Shown here: piece after piece, positions 1 through 10,481 of the stretch
Numbering within the stretch: position 1 is the stretch's first letter
Layout of the letters: each line of letters starts with the position of its first letter
NCBI GenBank assembly: GCA_029858035.1
Contig: JAOUFU010000005.1
Span: 1 to 35,369, forward strand
DNA from: Phycisphaerae bacterium
GTDB taxonomy: Bacteria; Planctomycetota; Phycisphaerae; Sedimentisphaerales; Anaerobacaceae
Length of the DNA stretch: 35,369 nucleotides
Direction: 5' to 3'
The notes under the pieces: model-generated
Told to the model about the DNA's origin: nothing
Databases searched by the model: none
The model's input: only the letters and a program-made list of their open reading frames with translations
Translations under genes and position numbers: made by a program

Positions 1-63
1 ATCGACAAATATGGCGAGGACCTGCCGGAAATCCGGAACTGGAAGTGGGGCAATCCCAAATGA
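1..63 (+). CDS. xfp: C-terminal end of phosphoketolase (xylulose-5-P/fructose-6-P phosphoketolase), truncated by window start
   Basis: Frame 1 reads IDKYGEDLPEIRNWKWGNPK*, matching the conserved phosphoketolase C-terminal motif (GEDxPEIRxWxW). Only 20 aa are visible. Confidence 0.7.
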   Translation: MDKYGEDLPEIRNWKWGNPK

Positions 64-91
64 ATGCACAAGAGCTTATGGTGGAAGGACA

Positions 92-850
92 ATGAAAAAG
101 CTAATTGTTTTTGATCTGGACGGTACACTTGCTGAAAGTAAATCGTCTCTTGATGCCGAAATGTCGGCACTGCTGCACGACCTTCTCGGTATAGTCAAAG
201 TGGCCGTGATTTCCGGAGGCAATTGGCCGCAGTTTGAAAAACAACTGCTCTCCAATCTGCCCCATGACAAGCACCTGGTGAACCTATCCATCCTTCCGAC
301 ATGTGGAACAAAGTTCTTCCAATACGCAGGGGATTGGAAAAAGATCTACTCGGAAGATTTCACTGCGGATGAAAAAGAAAAAATCGTCAGTTCGCTAAAG
401 AAGGCGCTGGGAGAAGCGGGCTTCAAGGTCGAAAAGGTCTGGGGAGAGGTCATCGAAGACCGGGGAAGCCAGATAACATATTCCGCCTTAGGTCAGCAGG
501 CACCCTTGGAAGAAAAGAACAAATGGGACCCTGATTTCGCCAAGCGGAAAAAGATCAAGGCAATCCTTGACGCTTTAATTCCCGAGTTTTCGGTTCGACT
601 GGGCGGCGCAACATCCATTGACATCACCAAACCTGGCATTGACAAAGCATACGGAGTAAGAAAACTGCGAGACATCCTTGGTGTTTCATTGAAAGAGATG
701 ATTTTCATAGGTGACGCCTTGTTCCCTGGTGGAAACGACTATCCGGCCGAAGAAGCAGGTGTTGTTTCTATCCCGGTTCGAGGTCCCAATGAGAGTAAAC
801 GGGTTACCGAAGCAATCATTGCCTGTTTAGATCGCGATCAGCAAGCGTGA
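92..850 (+). CDS. HAD-superfamily IIB hydrolase (phosphomannomutase/sugar phosphatase-like)
   Basis: N-terminal MKKLIVFDLDGTLAES (DxDGT), later FIGDALFPGGND. ATG at 92 is preferred over the upstream start at 11, which overlaps the phosphoketolase end. Confidence 0.8.
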   Translation: MKKLIVFDLDGTLAESKSSLDAEMSALLHDLLGIVKVAVISGGNWPQFEKQLLSNLPHDKHLVNLSILPTCGTKFFQYAGDWKKIYSEDFTADEKEKIVSSLKKALGEAGFKVEKVWGEVIEDRGSQITYSALGQQAPLEEKNKWDPDFAKRKKIKAILDALIPEFSVRLGGATSIDITKPGIDKAYGVRKLRDILGVSLKEMIFIGDALFPGGNDYPAEEAGVVSIPVRGPNESKRVTEAIIACLDRDQQA

Positions 851-867
851 CCCTGTGAGAGGATTTT

Positions 868-1056
868 ATGAGTGGATTTAAGTTTCAGCGCATGGGGCAG
901 ATAATGGAGCCGGAACCGGGCAATCTTTGGGAGATCGAAGGCGTCCTGAATCCGGCTGCCGTTCGTGGCCCAAACGGTGAGACCTACCTATTCCCACGGC
1001 TGGCTACGCGGGGCAATTACTCGCGTATCAGAAAGAATACTCATTATGAAATCTAA
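868..1056 (+). pseudogene. 3'-truncated GH130-like glycosidase/phosphorylase fragment
   Basis: MSGFKFQRMGQIMEPEPGNLWEIEGVLNPAAVRGPNGETYLFPRLATRGNYSRI resembles the N-terminus of GH130-type proteins. Similarity stops after GNYSRI (~1030) and the frame ends at 1056. Confidence 0.6.
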
Positions 1057-3526
1057 TGCCGACCAACCCAAGGCGCCCGGATTGAAGCCCGATGCGAAGG
1101 ATGATTTGAAATCTCTGCCCTTGCCGGAACTGGAGAAGAAATTGGAGTCGTCGCCGGACGGCCTCAGTCAAGCCGAGGCGCAGAAACGGCTGGCCCAATA
1201 TGGGCCTAACGAGATTCAAGAAAAGAAAAGTCGTCCGTTCCTAAAATTTTTCACCTATTTTTGGGGTCCCATTCCGTGGATGATTGAAGCTGCTGTAATC
1301 CTCTCGGCGATCGTACGTCACTGGGCCGATTTCTGGATTATCCTGGTTTTACTTTTAATGAACGCAGTCGTCGGCTTTTGGGAAGAATATCAGGCTGGAA
1401 ATGCCATTGAGGCGTTGAAGAAGAAATTGGCTCTGAATGCTCGCGTTCGAAGAGACGGTGCATGGAAAACAATACCCTCTTGCGAATTGGTTCCCGGCGA
1501 TATCATCCGCCTTCGTCTGGGGGAAATAATACCTGCCGATTCCAAACTTCTTGAAGGGGATCCAATAGAAGTCGACCAGTCCACGTTGACAGGCGAATCG
1601 CTGCCTGTCGAGCGAAAAAAAGAAGATGATGTTTATTCCGGCTCTATTGTAAATCAAGGTGAAATTGAAGCAATTGTTTATGGTACCGGAGCCAATACCT
1701 ATTTTGGTAAGACGGCGCAAATGGTCGAAGGAGCCAAAACTGTAAGTCACTTTCAACGCGCAGTATTGAAAATCGGAGATTACCTGATAATTCTCGCTGT
1801 GGCACTGGTTGCATTAATTCTTATGGCCGCACTCTTCAGACATGAGAAAATCTTGACAACACTACGATTTGCCTTGGTGCTGACGGTGGCGGCAATCCCT
1901 GTCGCCATGCCTACAGTTCTGTCGGTGACCATGGCAGTGGGTGCAAAACTACTGGCTGCCAAACAAGCTATCGTACGAAGACTTGCTTCAATTGAGGAAC
2001 TTGCAGGCATCGATATTCTGTGTTCAGATAAGACAGGAACATTGACTCAAAACAAGCTGATCCTCGGTGAACCGGTTGCTTTCACGAAAGTCCCAGGTGA
2101 GGAAATCATTCTTGCAGGTGCATTGGCTTCACGAGCAGAGGACAAAGATGTGATTGACCTCGCTGTGATCAGTGGTTTGAAAGACTCACAGGTAATGGGC
2201 ACTTATCAAGTCGTGCATTTCCAGCCTTTTGATCCTGTTCATAAACGAACCGAAGCCACAATCAAGGACTCCAGTGGAAAGGTTTTTAAAGTCAGTAAAG
2301 GTGCTCCACAGGTCATTTTTGAACTTGCAGCAAATAAATCAGATATCCAGGAGATGATGGAAAAAACAGTAAATGAATTTGCCGGTAAAGGCTATCGTTC
2401 TTTGGGAGTTGCCAGAACTGACGAAAAAGATCAATGGCAATATTTAGGTGTGCTTGCTCTGTCCGACCCGCCTCGAGAAGACTGCAAAGATACTATTATC
2501 GCAGCAAAACAAATGGGTGTAAGTGTGAAAATGGTAACCGGAGATCAGGTAGCTATAGCTAAAGAAATAGCCGGTCAAATAGGATTAGGCAAAAATATTC
2601 TCGACGCTCAAATGTTCGGTGATACAAAACATCATGAATCGAGCCGATTGGCAGAATCTATTGAAGAAGCGGATGGTTTTGCTCAGGTGTTTCCCGAACA
2701 CAAGTATCATATCGTGGATGTCCTGAAGAAACGAGGCCACATAATTGGAATGACAGGCGATGGTGTTAATGACGCGCCGGCATTAAAAAAAGCTGATGCC
2801 GCTATAGCTGTATCGGGTGCTACCGATGCCGCCCGAGCAGCGTCGGATATTGTGTTGCTGACACCAGGGCTATCCGTAATTATCGATGCTGTCAAAGAAA
2901 GCCGGAAAATATTCCAGAGAATGAACAGCTACGCCACTTACCGGATTGCCGAGACAATTCGTGTTTTACTGTTTATGACACTTAGCATACTCGTTTTCAA
3001 GTTTTACCCCGTGACTGCCGTAATGATTGTTCTGCTGGCGTTACTTAATGACGGCGCTATTCTTTCTATAGCTTATGACAGAGCCCATATCTCAGATGTT
3101 CCTGAAGTATGGAATATGCACCGAGTGCTTGGAGTTGCAACGACACTAGGTATTACCGGCGTGATAGCATCTTTTGGTCTTTTTTATCTCGCAGAGCATA
3201 TCTTCAAACTGGACAGGAACACTATTCAGACCCTTATGTATCTTAAGCTTTCTGTAGCCGGGCACATGACCATATTTCTTACCCGTACCCGCGGGCATTT
3301 CTGGGCCGACCGGCCTTCATACATTCTGCTTGGAGCGGTTATAGGTACTCAATTAGTTGCTACATTGGTTGCAGTCTATGGCCTGTTTATGACACCCCTC
3401 GGCTGGAGCTGGGCAGCACTTGTCTGGGGATATGCTTTGGCATGGTTTTTGGTCAATGACTGGGTCGAAATTTGGGCATTGCATATCTTCGACCCTAAGA
3501 AACCTGGCCTGTTAACAAAAAAATAA
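1046..3526 (+). CDS. Plasma-membrane proton-efflux P-type ATPase (P3A)
   Basis: CSDKTGTLTQNKL phosphorylation motif, TGES, MTGDGVNDAPALKKADAAIAVSGATDAARAASDIVLL, multiple TM segments. Likely start MKSNADQPK at 1046; the ORF extension to 965 overlaps the GH130 remnant. Confidence 0.9.
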   Translation: MKSNADQPKAPGLKPDAKDDLKSLPLPELEKKLESSPDGLSQAEAQKRLAQYGPNEIQEKKSRPFLKFFTYFWGPIPWMIEAAVILSAIVRHWADFWIILVLLLMNAVVGFWEEYQAGNAIEALKKKLALNARVRRDGAWKTIPSCELVPGDIIRLRLGEIIPADSKLLEGDPIEVDQSTLTGESLPVERKKEDDVYSGSIVNQGEIEAIVYGTGANTYFGKTAQMVEGAKTVSHFQRAVLKIGDYLIILAVALVALILMAALFRHEKILTTLRFALVLTVAAIPVAMPTVLSVTMAVGAKLLAAKQAIVRRLASIEELAGIDILCSDKTGTLTQNKLILGEPVAFTKVPGEEIILAGALASRAEDKDVIDLAVISGLKDSQVMGTYQVVHFQPFDPVHKRTEATIKDSSGKVFKVSKGAPQVIFELAANKSDIQEMMEKTVNEFAGKGYRSLGVARTDEKDQWQYLGVLALSDPPREDCKDTIIAAKQMGVSVKMVTGDQVAIAKEIAGQIGLGKNILDAQMFGDTKHHESSRLAESIEEADGFAQVFPEHKYHIVDVLKKRGHIIGMTGDGVNDAPALKKADAAIAVSGATDAARAASDIVLLTPGLSVIIDAVKESRKIFQRMNSYATYRIAETIRVLLFMTLSILVFKFYPVTAVMIVLLALLNDGAILSIAYDRAHISDVPEVWNMHRVLGVATTLGITGVIASFGLFYLAEHIFKLDRNTIQTLMYLKLSVAGHMTIFLTRTRGHFWADRPSYILLGAVIGTQLVATLVAVYGLFMTPLGWSWAALVWGYALAWFLVNDWVEIWALHIFDPKKPGLLTKK

Positions 3527-3556
3527 TGAATTGATTAATTTCTTTAAGGTGTTGTT

Positions 3557-4474
3557 ATGGATACAAGAATTTTTAAATTATCCTCCAAAAATCCTATCAT
3601 TTCACCATTGGACCTTCCGTTTCAGGCCGCCGCCGTACTCAATCCAGGCGCTACCGAACAAGGCGATGACGTTGTCTTGCTTCTTCGCATCGAAGACCAT
3701 GCCGGATTCTCAAATCTCCATATAGCACGCAGCAAAAATGGCGTTACTGATTGGAAAGTCGATCCAAAACCGATACTTGCCTACGGCGAGCCAGACTGGC
3801 AGTATGAAGAATGGGGATGTGAAGATGGACGAATCACATTTATACCGGAAGATAAATGCTGGTATATTGCTTATACCGCCTATTCTCCTAAAGGTGCTGC
3901 AGTGGCATTAGCACGTAGCTGTGACCTCGTTGTGGCCGAGCGAATCGGACTCATTTTGTCGCCCAGTAATAAAGACGCCGTTCTATTTCCTCAGAAATTC
4001 AACGGCCGATGGGCTGTACTCCACCGTCCTGATGCCGGCGGTGACGAACATATCTGGTCAGCCTACTCGCCTGATTTGATCCATTGGGGCGAGCCACACT
4101 CAGTGTTGCCAGAAGAAGGCGGCGCAGCATGGGATAATATTAAAGTCGGCGCAGGAGCGCCACCTATTCTTGTCGAAAAGGGTTGGCTGCTTATATATCA
4201 TGGTGTTAAGGGCTATGGAGGCCATCTGGTCTACCGCGTTGGCGTGGCCTTGCTGGACAAGGATAAGCCTTATAAGGTTATTGCTCGGTCGCGCGAGTGG
4301 ATATTCCAGGCTGAGGCTCCATATGAGCTTTCTGGTTTAACGCCAAATGTTGTCTTCCCAACCGGATTGCTGCTTCGCGGCGACGAGTTGTGGATGTACT
4401 ATGGAGCCGCCGACACTTGTGCTTGTCTGGCCACAGCCAAACTATACGATGTTCTGGCAATGTTGGAGAAATAA
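3557..4474 (+). CDS. GH130-like glycosidase/phosphorylase (5-bladed propeller)
   Basis: Sequence pattern AAVLNPGA...VVLLLRIED...SKNGVTDW...EWGCEDGRITFI...YYGAADTCACLATAKL is typical of GH130. Confidence 0.8.
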   Translation: MDTRIFKLSSKNPIISPLDLPFQAAAVLNPGATEQGDDVVLLLRIEDHAGFSNLHIARSKNGVTDWKVDPKPILAYGEPDWQYEEWGCEDGRITFIPEDKCWYIAYTAYSPKGAAVALARSCDLVVAERIGLILSPSNKDAVLFPQKFNGRWAVLHRPDAGGDEHIWSAYSPDLIHWGEPHSVLPEEGGAAWDNIKVGAGAPPILVEKGWLLIYHGVKGYGGHLVYRVGVALLDKDKPYKVIARSREWIFQAEAPYELSGLTPNVVFPTGLLLRGDELWMYYGAADTCACLATAKLYDVLAMLEK

Positions 4475-4488
4475 AGCGTTAAGGTAAC

Positions 4489-7014
4489 ATGGACGAGCGA
4501 ACACTTACATTTTGGAGTATGCAAACTACCAAGCTATTGGGTTTCCTTAGTACTTCAGAGAATGGATTAACAGATGACGAGGCAAAACTGCGTCTAATTA
4601 AGCACGGGGGAAATATCATATCTGCTCCCAGGTATTCAAGCAATTTAAGAATTTTCGTCTCTCAGTTTAAAAGTCCTATTATTCTCATTCTCATTTTCGC
4701 GTCGTTATTATCCTTTTTCCTTCATGATGCCGCCGATGCTCTGATTATACTTGCAATTGTTTTGATCAGTGGTTTACTTGGTTTCTGGCAGGAACGTGGA
4801 GCAGTTGGCGCAGTTAACAAATTGCTTAAAATGGTGCAAACAAAAACAGTCGTCTTGAGGGACGGACAAGAAAAAGAAATCGCTGCCGGTGAAGTTGTTC
4901 CTGGTGATATAGTTATCCTCTCCGCAGGTGCCAGTATACCGGCAGATTGCTTTATCTTGGAATCGAAAGACCTGTTCATCAATGAAGCGGCTTTGACAGG
5001 AGAAACATACCCTGTAGAAAAAACAGGCGGAATTCTGCCGCTCCAAACACCCTTGGCTCAACGTAAAAATGCCCTTTTCATGGGCACTTATGTCGTCAGC
5101 GGTACTACGCGGGCCGTGGTCGTCCGAACAGGAAAAGAGACTGAATTCGGACGAGTTTCCGAACGACTGAAGCTCAAATCTCCGGAAACAGATTTTGAAC
5201 ACGGGCTAAGACGATTCGGATATTTTTTGATGGAGGTTACTTTACTGCTGGTAATTGTGATCTTTGCTGTAAATGTGTATTTAGCAAGACCTTTTTTGGA
5301 CGCTTTTCTTTTTTCCCTTGCTCTTGCGGTGGGCCTGACACCACAGCTATTACCAGCGATTGTAAGCGTAAATCTTGCCCACGGTGCGCGGCGAATGGCA
5401 CAGAAGAAAGTAATCGTCAAGCGTCTTGCTTCTATCGAGAACTTTGGCAGCATGAATGTGCTTTGCTCCGACAAAACCGGTACTCTGACCGAAGGGCTTG
5501 TGACTTTGAACTCTTTCGTGGATGTCGATGGGAATGAAAATGAAAAGATACTTCTGTATTCATATCTGAATTCCTTTTTTGAAAAAGGCTTCACAAATCC
5601 GATGGATGAAGCTGTTCGCAGGTACAAACAGTTTCAAATCGAAGGTTTTCAAAAACTGGACGAAGTGCCCTATGACTTTATTCGTAAGCGATTAAGCGTG
5701 TTGGTATCTTATGAAGACAAAAAAAACATCATTATTACGAAAGGTGCGTTAGTTAATGTTCTGAATGTGTGCACAAAGGCTGAGCTTTCTGATGGCTCTC
5801 AAACTGACATATCAACTGTAAGAAAGAAAGTAATTGAACGTTTTGAGGAACTTGGCGACAAAGGATTCCGTGTATTGGCAATAGCATACCGAAATCCTGG
5901 TGATAAGCTGCGGATCGGCAGAGAAGACGAGACAGGTATGATATTTTTGGGCTTGCTTACTTTCTTTGATCCTCTCAAGCAGGGTCTAACCGAGACCATA
6001 GAGAGATTAAAGCAGCTTGGCATCTTACTAAAGCTAATTACAGGAGACAACAGGCATGTGGCAACGTATATAGGCCGGCAAATAGGTCTACAGAAACCGA
6101 ACATCATCACAGGCTCTGAACTTCGCCAAATTAGTGATGACGCCATTCTTCAGCAAGTGAACCAGGTAGATATTTTCGCAGAAGTTGAACCAAACCAGAA
6201 AGAGCGGATCATTTTGGCCCTTAGAAAATCAGGTAATATTACAGGTTTTATGGGGGATGGTATAAATGATGCTTCCGCACTGCATGCGGCGGATGTTGGT
6301 ATTTCCGTGGACGGTGCTGTTGATGTAGCCAAAGAAGCGGCTGACATCGTATTGCTTGAGAAAGACCTTGCAGTGCTTCTGGAGGGTGTGCAGGATGGTA
6401 GAGCAACCTTCGCCAATACTCTCAAGTATGTATTTATGGCGACCAGCGCTAATTTTGGAAACATGTTCAGTATGGCGGGTGCTTCACTTTTCCTGCCGTT
6501 TTTACCACTACTGCCAAAGCAGATTCTGTTGGTCAACCTGATGACTGATTTACCGGAAATGGCCATCGCCACCGACAGTATTGATTCAGAGCTGCTCGAA
6601 AAGCCCCACAAATGGGACATAAAATTCATACGCAAATTCATGATTACATTTGGTCTTTTAAGCTCCATTTTCGACTTTTTAACTTTCGGCACGCTTATAC
6701 TTATCCTTCATGCTTCGCCGCAACAGTTGAGAACAGGATGGTTTATCGAGTCAATTGTTTCGGCGGCACTTGTTGTGATGGTTATTCGCACACGCAGGCC
6801 ATTTTTCAAAAGTAAGCCCGGGAAATATTTGATAGCAGCAACTTTGGCAATAGTTGTAATTGCATTGCTGTTGCCGTTTACCCGAGTGGCTGCGATTTTT
6901 GGATTCCAGCAGCTTCAAGTACACTTCCTGGCTTTTCTGGCGGTGATCGTAGCAGCTTACATCGGTTGTGCAGAAGTTGCTAAAAGAGTGTTTTATGATA
7001 AAATCAGGTGGTAA
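4489..7014 (+). CDS. mgtA: Magnesium-translocating P-type ATPase (P3B, MgtA/MgtB type)
   Basis: CSDKTGTLTEG, FMGDGINDASALHAADVGISVDGAVDVAKEAADIVLLEKDL, KYVFMATSANFGNMFSMAGASLFLPFLPLLPKQILLVNLMTDLPEMAIATD. Confidence 0.9.
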   Translation: MDERTLTFWSMQTTKLLGFLSTSENGLTDDEAKLRLIKHGGNIISAPRYSSNLRIFVSQFKSPIILILIFASLLSFFLHDAADALIILAIVLISGLLGFWQERGAVGAVNKLLKMVQTKTVVLRDGQEKEIAAGEVVPGDIVILSAGASIPADCFILESKDLFINEAALTGETYPVEKTGGILPLQTPLAQRKNALFMGTYVVSGTTRAVVVRTGKETEFGRVSERLKLKSPETDFEHGLRRFGYFLMEVTLLLVIVIFAVNVYLARPFLDAFLFSLALAVGLTPQLLPAIVSVNLAHGARRMAQKKVIVKRLASIENFGSMNVLCSDKTGTLTEGLVTLNSFVDVDGNENEKILLYSYLNSFFEKGFTNPMDEAVRRYKQFQIEGFQKLDEVPYDFIRKRLSVLVSYEDKKNIIITKGALVNVLNVCTKAELSDGSQTDISTVRKKVIERFEELGDKGFRVLAIAYRNPGDKLRIGREDETGMIFLGLLTFFDPLKQGLTETIERLKQLGILLKLITGDNRHVATYIGRQIGLQKPNIITGSELRQISDDAILQQVNQVDIFAEVEPNQKERIILALRKSGNITGFMGDGINDASALHAADVGISVDGAVDVAKEAADIVLLEKDLAVLLEGVQDGRATFANTLKYVFMATSANFGNMFSMAGASLFLPFLPLLPKQILLVNLMTDLPEMAIATDSIDSELLEKPHKWDIKFIRKFMITFGLLSSIFDFLTFGTLILILHASPQQLRTGWFIESIVSAALVVMVIRTRRPFFKSKPGKYLIAATLAIVVIALLLPFTRVAAIFGFQQLQVHFLAFLAVIVAAYIGCAEVAKRVFYDKIRW

Positions 7015-7043
7015 AATTGAGCTTATGACAGGCTAATACTCTG

Positions 7044-9593
7044 ATGAAAAGAAGCATGGCACATAATGTTGGCTATCTTATCAGCCTGGGTTTATTTATT
7101 GTGGCGATGGTGGTGCTGCACTATGAGCTCAAGCACTACCGCTTCCGGGATATAGTTGCTGAGCTCAAGGCGGTTCGGCTGGCATTTCTTGGCCTCGCGG
7201 TGCTGCTGACTTTCCTGGACTATTGGGTGCTAACAGCCTACGATACGCTGGCACTTCGCTATATCCGCCATCGCTTAGAGTATCCCAAGATAGCTGTCGC
7301 GTCCTTTATCGGCTATGTGTTCAGCCACAACATGACCATCGTGGGCGGCAGCACGGCACGATACCGTATCTATTCAGCCCTGGGGGTGTCCGCGGGGGAG
7401 GTGGCCAAGTTGGTCATTTTCTGCGGCCTGACTTTCTGGTTGGGATTCTTCGCCATTGGAGGGGTAGTCTTTATTTCGGAATCTCGTGAAATTCCTGCCG
7501 CATTACATCTTCCATTTGCTACGGTAAAGCCCATCGGCATGATCTTCATCGCCGTTGTAGCTGCATATCTGATTGTCATTGCTTTGAGGCGAAGACCTCT
7601 AACAATCCGTGAGTGGGAATTCACCATACCGTCTTTTCCGATCTCTGTCGGCCAGATTGCAATTGCCTCGCTCGACTGGCTCTTAGCCTGTGGTGTTCTT
7701 TATGCCCTTCTGCCGGCCGCTGCAAAGCTGACATATATTGAATTTCTGGGTATCTTCATGCTCGCCCAGGCAGCCGGACTATTAAGTTATGTGCCAGGTG
7801 GTCTTGGCGTCTTTGAAGCGGTGATCCTGCTATTGCTGTCAGACCGAGTGGAAAAATCGTCAGTCCTAAGTTGCCTGGTGTTGTATCGGCTTATTTACTA
7901 TCTGCTTCCTTTTGCTGTGGCTACCACATTATTGGCCGTCTACGAAATGGCAGCAAAGAAACGCTCACTACAAAGGTTTGGAGTCACTTTTGGAAAATGG
8001 GGTTCTGCAGTCACGCCTCACGTTCTTGCGGCTGCGAGTTTCATCGCCGGTGTCATACTGCTTTTCTCCGGGGCCTTGCCCGCCACAAAGGGGCGGATCA
8101 CCTGGCTGGTGGAACTGCTGCCCCTTCCTGCAATGGAGCTTTCTCACTTTTTGGGCAGCCTCGCCGGCGCAGGTCTACTGATACTGGCCCGCGGGCTTCA
8201 GCGACGTGTGGATGCGGCTTATCATCTCACTGTTGCCCTGCTGGGTTTGGGAATCGTTCTTTCGCTGCTGAAAGGCCTTGACTACGAAGAGGCAATCATA
8301 CTTGCCGTGATGCTGCTGATATTCTTGCCCTGTCATCGTGAGTTCTACAGAAAGGCTTCCGTGATAAGTGAACGGCTCACTCCTACATGGGCCATTCTTA
8401 TAACCGCTGTACTCATCAGCTCCGTTTGGCTGGGTATTTTCTCACATAAGCATGTGGAGTATTCTGGTCAGCTCTGGTGGCGATTTGCCGTAAATGCCGA
8501 TGCACCGAGGTTTATGCGGGCAACCACGGGAGCAGCCGTCCTGGTTTTGCTTTACGGTGTCGTCAGACTATTGTCCCCTCGCGTCGCAGGGCCTTTACCA
8601 ACGGATCCCGAAACTATGCTGGCGGTCGAGGACATCGTGAGGCGTTCGCCGAAGACTTGTGCCTGTCTGGCTTTGTTGGGTGACAAGTCCTTTTTGCTCA
8701 GCGAGGGCCGCAGCTGCTTCATAATGTATGGCATTGAAGGACGCAGTTGGATTTCCATGGGCGACCCCGTTGGATCCAAGCAGGAGTGGGAGTCTCTTCT
8801 GTGGAGGTACCGCGAGCTGTGTGACCGTCATGACGGCTGGCCCGTGTTCTATCAGATTGAAAGTGATAATCTCGATCTCTATCTTGATCTTGGGATGACA
8901 TTCCTCAAGCTTGGTGAAGAAGGTCGTGTGCATCTCAAAGACTTCTCGCTTGAGGGTTCGTCCCGAAAGGGACTGCGCCACGCATACAACAAAATTGCAA
9001 GAGAAAATTGTAGTTTCAGCGTTGTCCCTTGTGAGCAGATTTCTGATGTGCTCGACCAGCTCAAGCATATATCCGATGCCTGGCTCGAAGAGAAGAATAC
9101 GCGTGAGAAAGGATTCTCTCTTGGTTTCTTTGAATCGGCTTACATCAAAAAAACTCCGGTGGCAATAGTCCGTAAAGAAGGAAGCATTGTCGCCTTTGCC
9201 AATATCTGGGCCGGCGCGGAAAAAGAGGAGCTTTCCATAGACTTGATGCGGCACCTGCCCTCAGCCCCAGGTGGAATTATGGATTACCTGTTCGTTGAGC
9301 TTATGCTATGGGGGAGACAGCAAGGCTACAATTGGTTCAACCTTGGTATGGCCCCAATGTCGGGGCTTGAAGATAGACAGCTGGCTCCGTTATGGCATAG
9401 ACTCGGAACATTCATCTTCCGCCACGGTGAGCACTTCTACAACTTCCAGGGCCTGCGCCAATACAAAGAAAAATTCGATCCTCTCTGGGAGTCGAAGTAT
9501 CTTGCCTGCCCGAGAGGTCTCATGCTGCCAAGAATTTTGGCGAATCTCGAAACACTTATATCAGGTGGCATGAAAGGAGTTGTGGCAAAGTAG
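7044..9593 (+). CDS. mprF: Bifunctional phosphatidylglycerol lysyltransferase/flippase, MprF family
   Basis: 849 aa. N-terminal multi-TM flippase region (GGSTARYRIYSALGVSAGEVAKL, VPGGLGVFEAV). C-terminal DUF2156-type synthetase (SDAWLEEKNTREKGFSLGFF, FNLGMAPMSGL, YNFQGLRQYKEKFDPLWESKYLACP). Confidence 0.9.
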   Translation: MKRSMAHNVGYLISLGLFIVAMVVLHYELKHYRFRDIVAELKAVRLAFLGLAVLLTFLDYWVLTAYDTLALRYIRHRLEYPKIAVASFIGYVFSHNMTIVGGSTARYRIYSALGVSAGEVAKLVIFCGLTFWLGFFAIGGVVFISESREIPAALHLPFATVKPIGMIFIAVVAAYLIVIALRRRPLTIREWEFTIPSFPISVGQIAIASLDWLLACGVLYALLPAAAKLTYIEFLGIFMLAQAAGLLSYVPGGLGVFEAVILLLLSDRVEKSSVLSCLVLYRLIYYLLPFAVATTLLAVYEMAAKKRSLQRFGVTFGKWGSAVTPHVLAAASFIAGVILLFSGALPATKGRITWLVELLPLPAMELSHFLGSLAGAGLLILARGLQRRVDAAYHLTVALLGLGIVLSLLKGLDYEEAIILAVMLLIFLPCHREFYRKASVISERLTPTWAILITAVLISSVWLGIFSHKHVEYSGQLWWRFAVNADAPRFMRATTGAAVLVLLYGVVRLLSPRVAGPLPTDPETMLAVEDIVRRSPKTCACLALLGDKSFLLSEGRSCFIMYGIEGRSWISMGDPVGSKQEWESLLWRYRELCDRHDGWPVFYQIESDNLDLYLDLGMTFLKLGEEGRVHLKDFSLEGSSRKGLRHAYNKIARENCSFSVVPCEQISDVLDQLKHISDAWLEEKNTREKGFSLGFFESAYIKKTPVAIVRKEGSIVAFANIWAGAEKEELSIDLMRHLPSAPGGIMDYLFVELMLWGRQQGYNWFNLGMAPMSGLEDRQLAPLWHRLGTFIFRHGEHFYNFQGLRQYKEKFDPLWESKYLACPRGLMLPRILANLETLISGGMKGVVAK

Positions 9594-9646
9594 TAGACAA
9601 TGAATAATAATACATGGAACAACAAAAATTTAAACAGGGATAATAT

Positions 9647-10477
9647 ATGTACAGATTATGGAACAATATCAAAACGGTGATGTTAATGGGGGGGCTAATG
9701 GGCCTGTGTCTGGCGATAGGTTATTTAATTGGTGGCCAGTCGGCCCTGTTGCCTGCCTTGGTGATTGGATCAGTAATGAATCTGTTTGAGTTTTTTTTCA
9801 GTGACAAGATTGCCCTGGCGACAATGCGGGCCGTCGAGGTCTACGAAGAAGACGATCCCGAACTGTGGAACACCGTGGCCCGGCTCGCCAAGCGAGCTGG
9901 CTTGCCGATGCCTCGGGTATACGTTTCCCCAGCCACAGCTCCTAATGCCTTTGCAACGGGTCGCGGGCCGCATCATAGTGCCGTATGTGTAACTGCGGGG
10001 CTGCGTGAGAAGCTCAATGAATATGAGCTCGAAGGTGTCATTGCTCATGAGCTATCACACATTAAACACAGAGATATTCTGAACAGTACTATGGCGGCCG
10101 TAGTTGCCGGAGCCATAAGCTGGATCAGCTATCTGGCGTTCTGGGGCGGCGGCAGCAGAGATAGAAGGGCGAATCCGCTAATTGCTCTGTTGCTTCTGAT
10201 TCTCGCACCTCTGGCTGCTACACTCATACAGCTTGCCATAAGCCGCTCTCGAGAGTTCGAAGCCGACCGACTTGGGGCTGAATTGGCAGGGACAGGCCGA
10301 GGTCTCGCGAACGCCCTGTACAAACTCGAAAACGCCAACAAGCGGATACCGTTGCATGTTCCCGACTCCCAGAGCAATATGTTCATCGTTCAGCCTCTAA
10401 CCGGCAGCTCAGCAGCAAAACTGTTTATGACTCACCCATCTACTGTGGAACGTATCAAGCGTCTATTAGAAATTTAG
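9647..10477 (+). CDS. htpX: HtpX-family zinc metalloprotease
   Basis: M48 motif VIAHELSHIKHRD (HExxH), SRSREFEADRLGAEL, two N-terminal TM segments, FMTHPSTVERIKRL C-terminus. Confidence 0.9.
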   Translation: MYRLWNNIKTVMLMGGLMGLCLAIGYLIGGQSALLPALVIGSVMNLFEFFFSDKIALATMRAVEVYEEDDPELWNTVARLAKRAGLPMPRVYVSPATAPNAFATGRGPHHSAVCVTAGLREKLNEYELEGVIAHELSHIKHRDILNSTMAAVVAGAISWISYLAFWGGGSRDRRANPLIALLLLILAPLAATLIQLAISRSREFEADRLGAELAGTGRGLANALYKLENANKRIPLHVPDSQSNMFIVQPLTGSSAAKLFMTHPSTVERIKRLLEI

Positions 10478-10481
10478 TGAT

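Noticed and set aside
8595-9254. 219-aa minus-strand ORF
   Set aside because: Antisense to the conserved MprF synthetase domain with no recognisable motifs.
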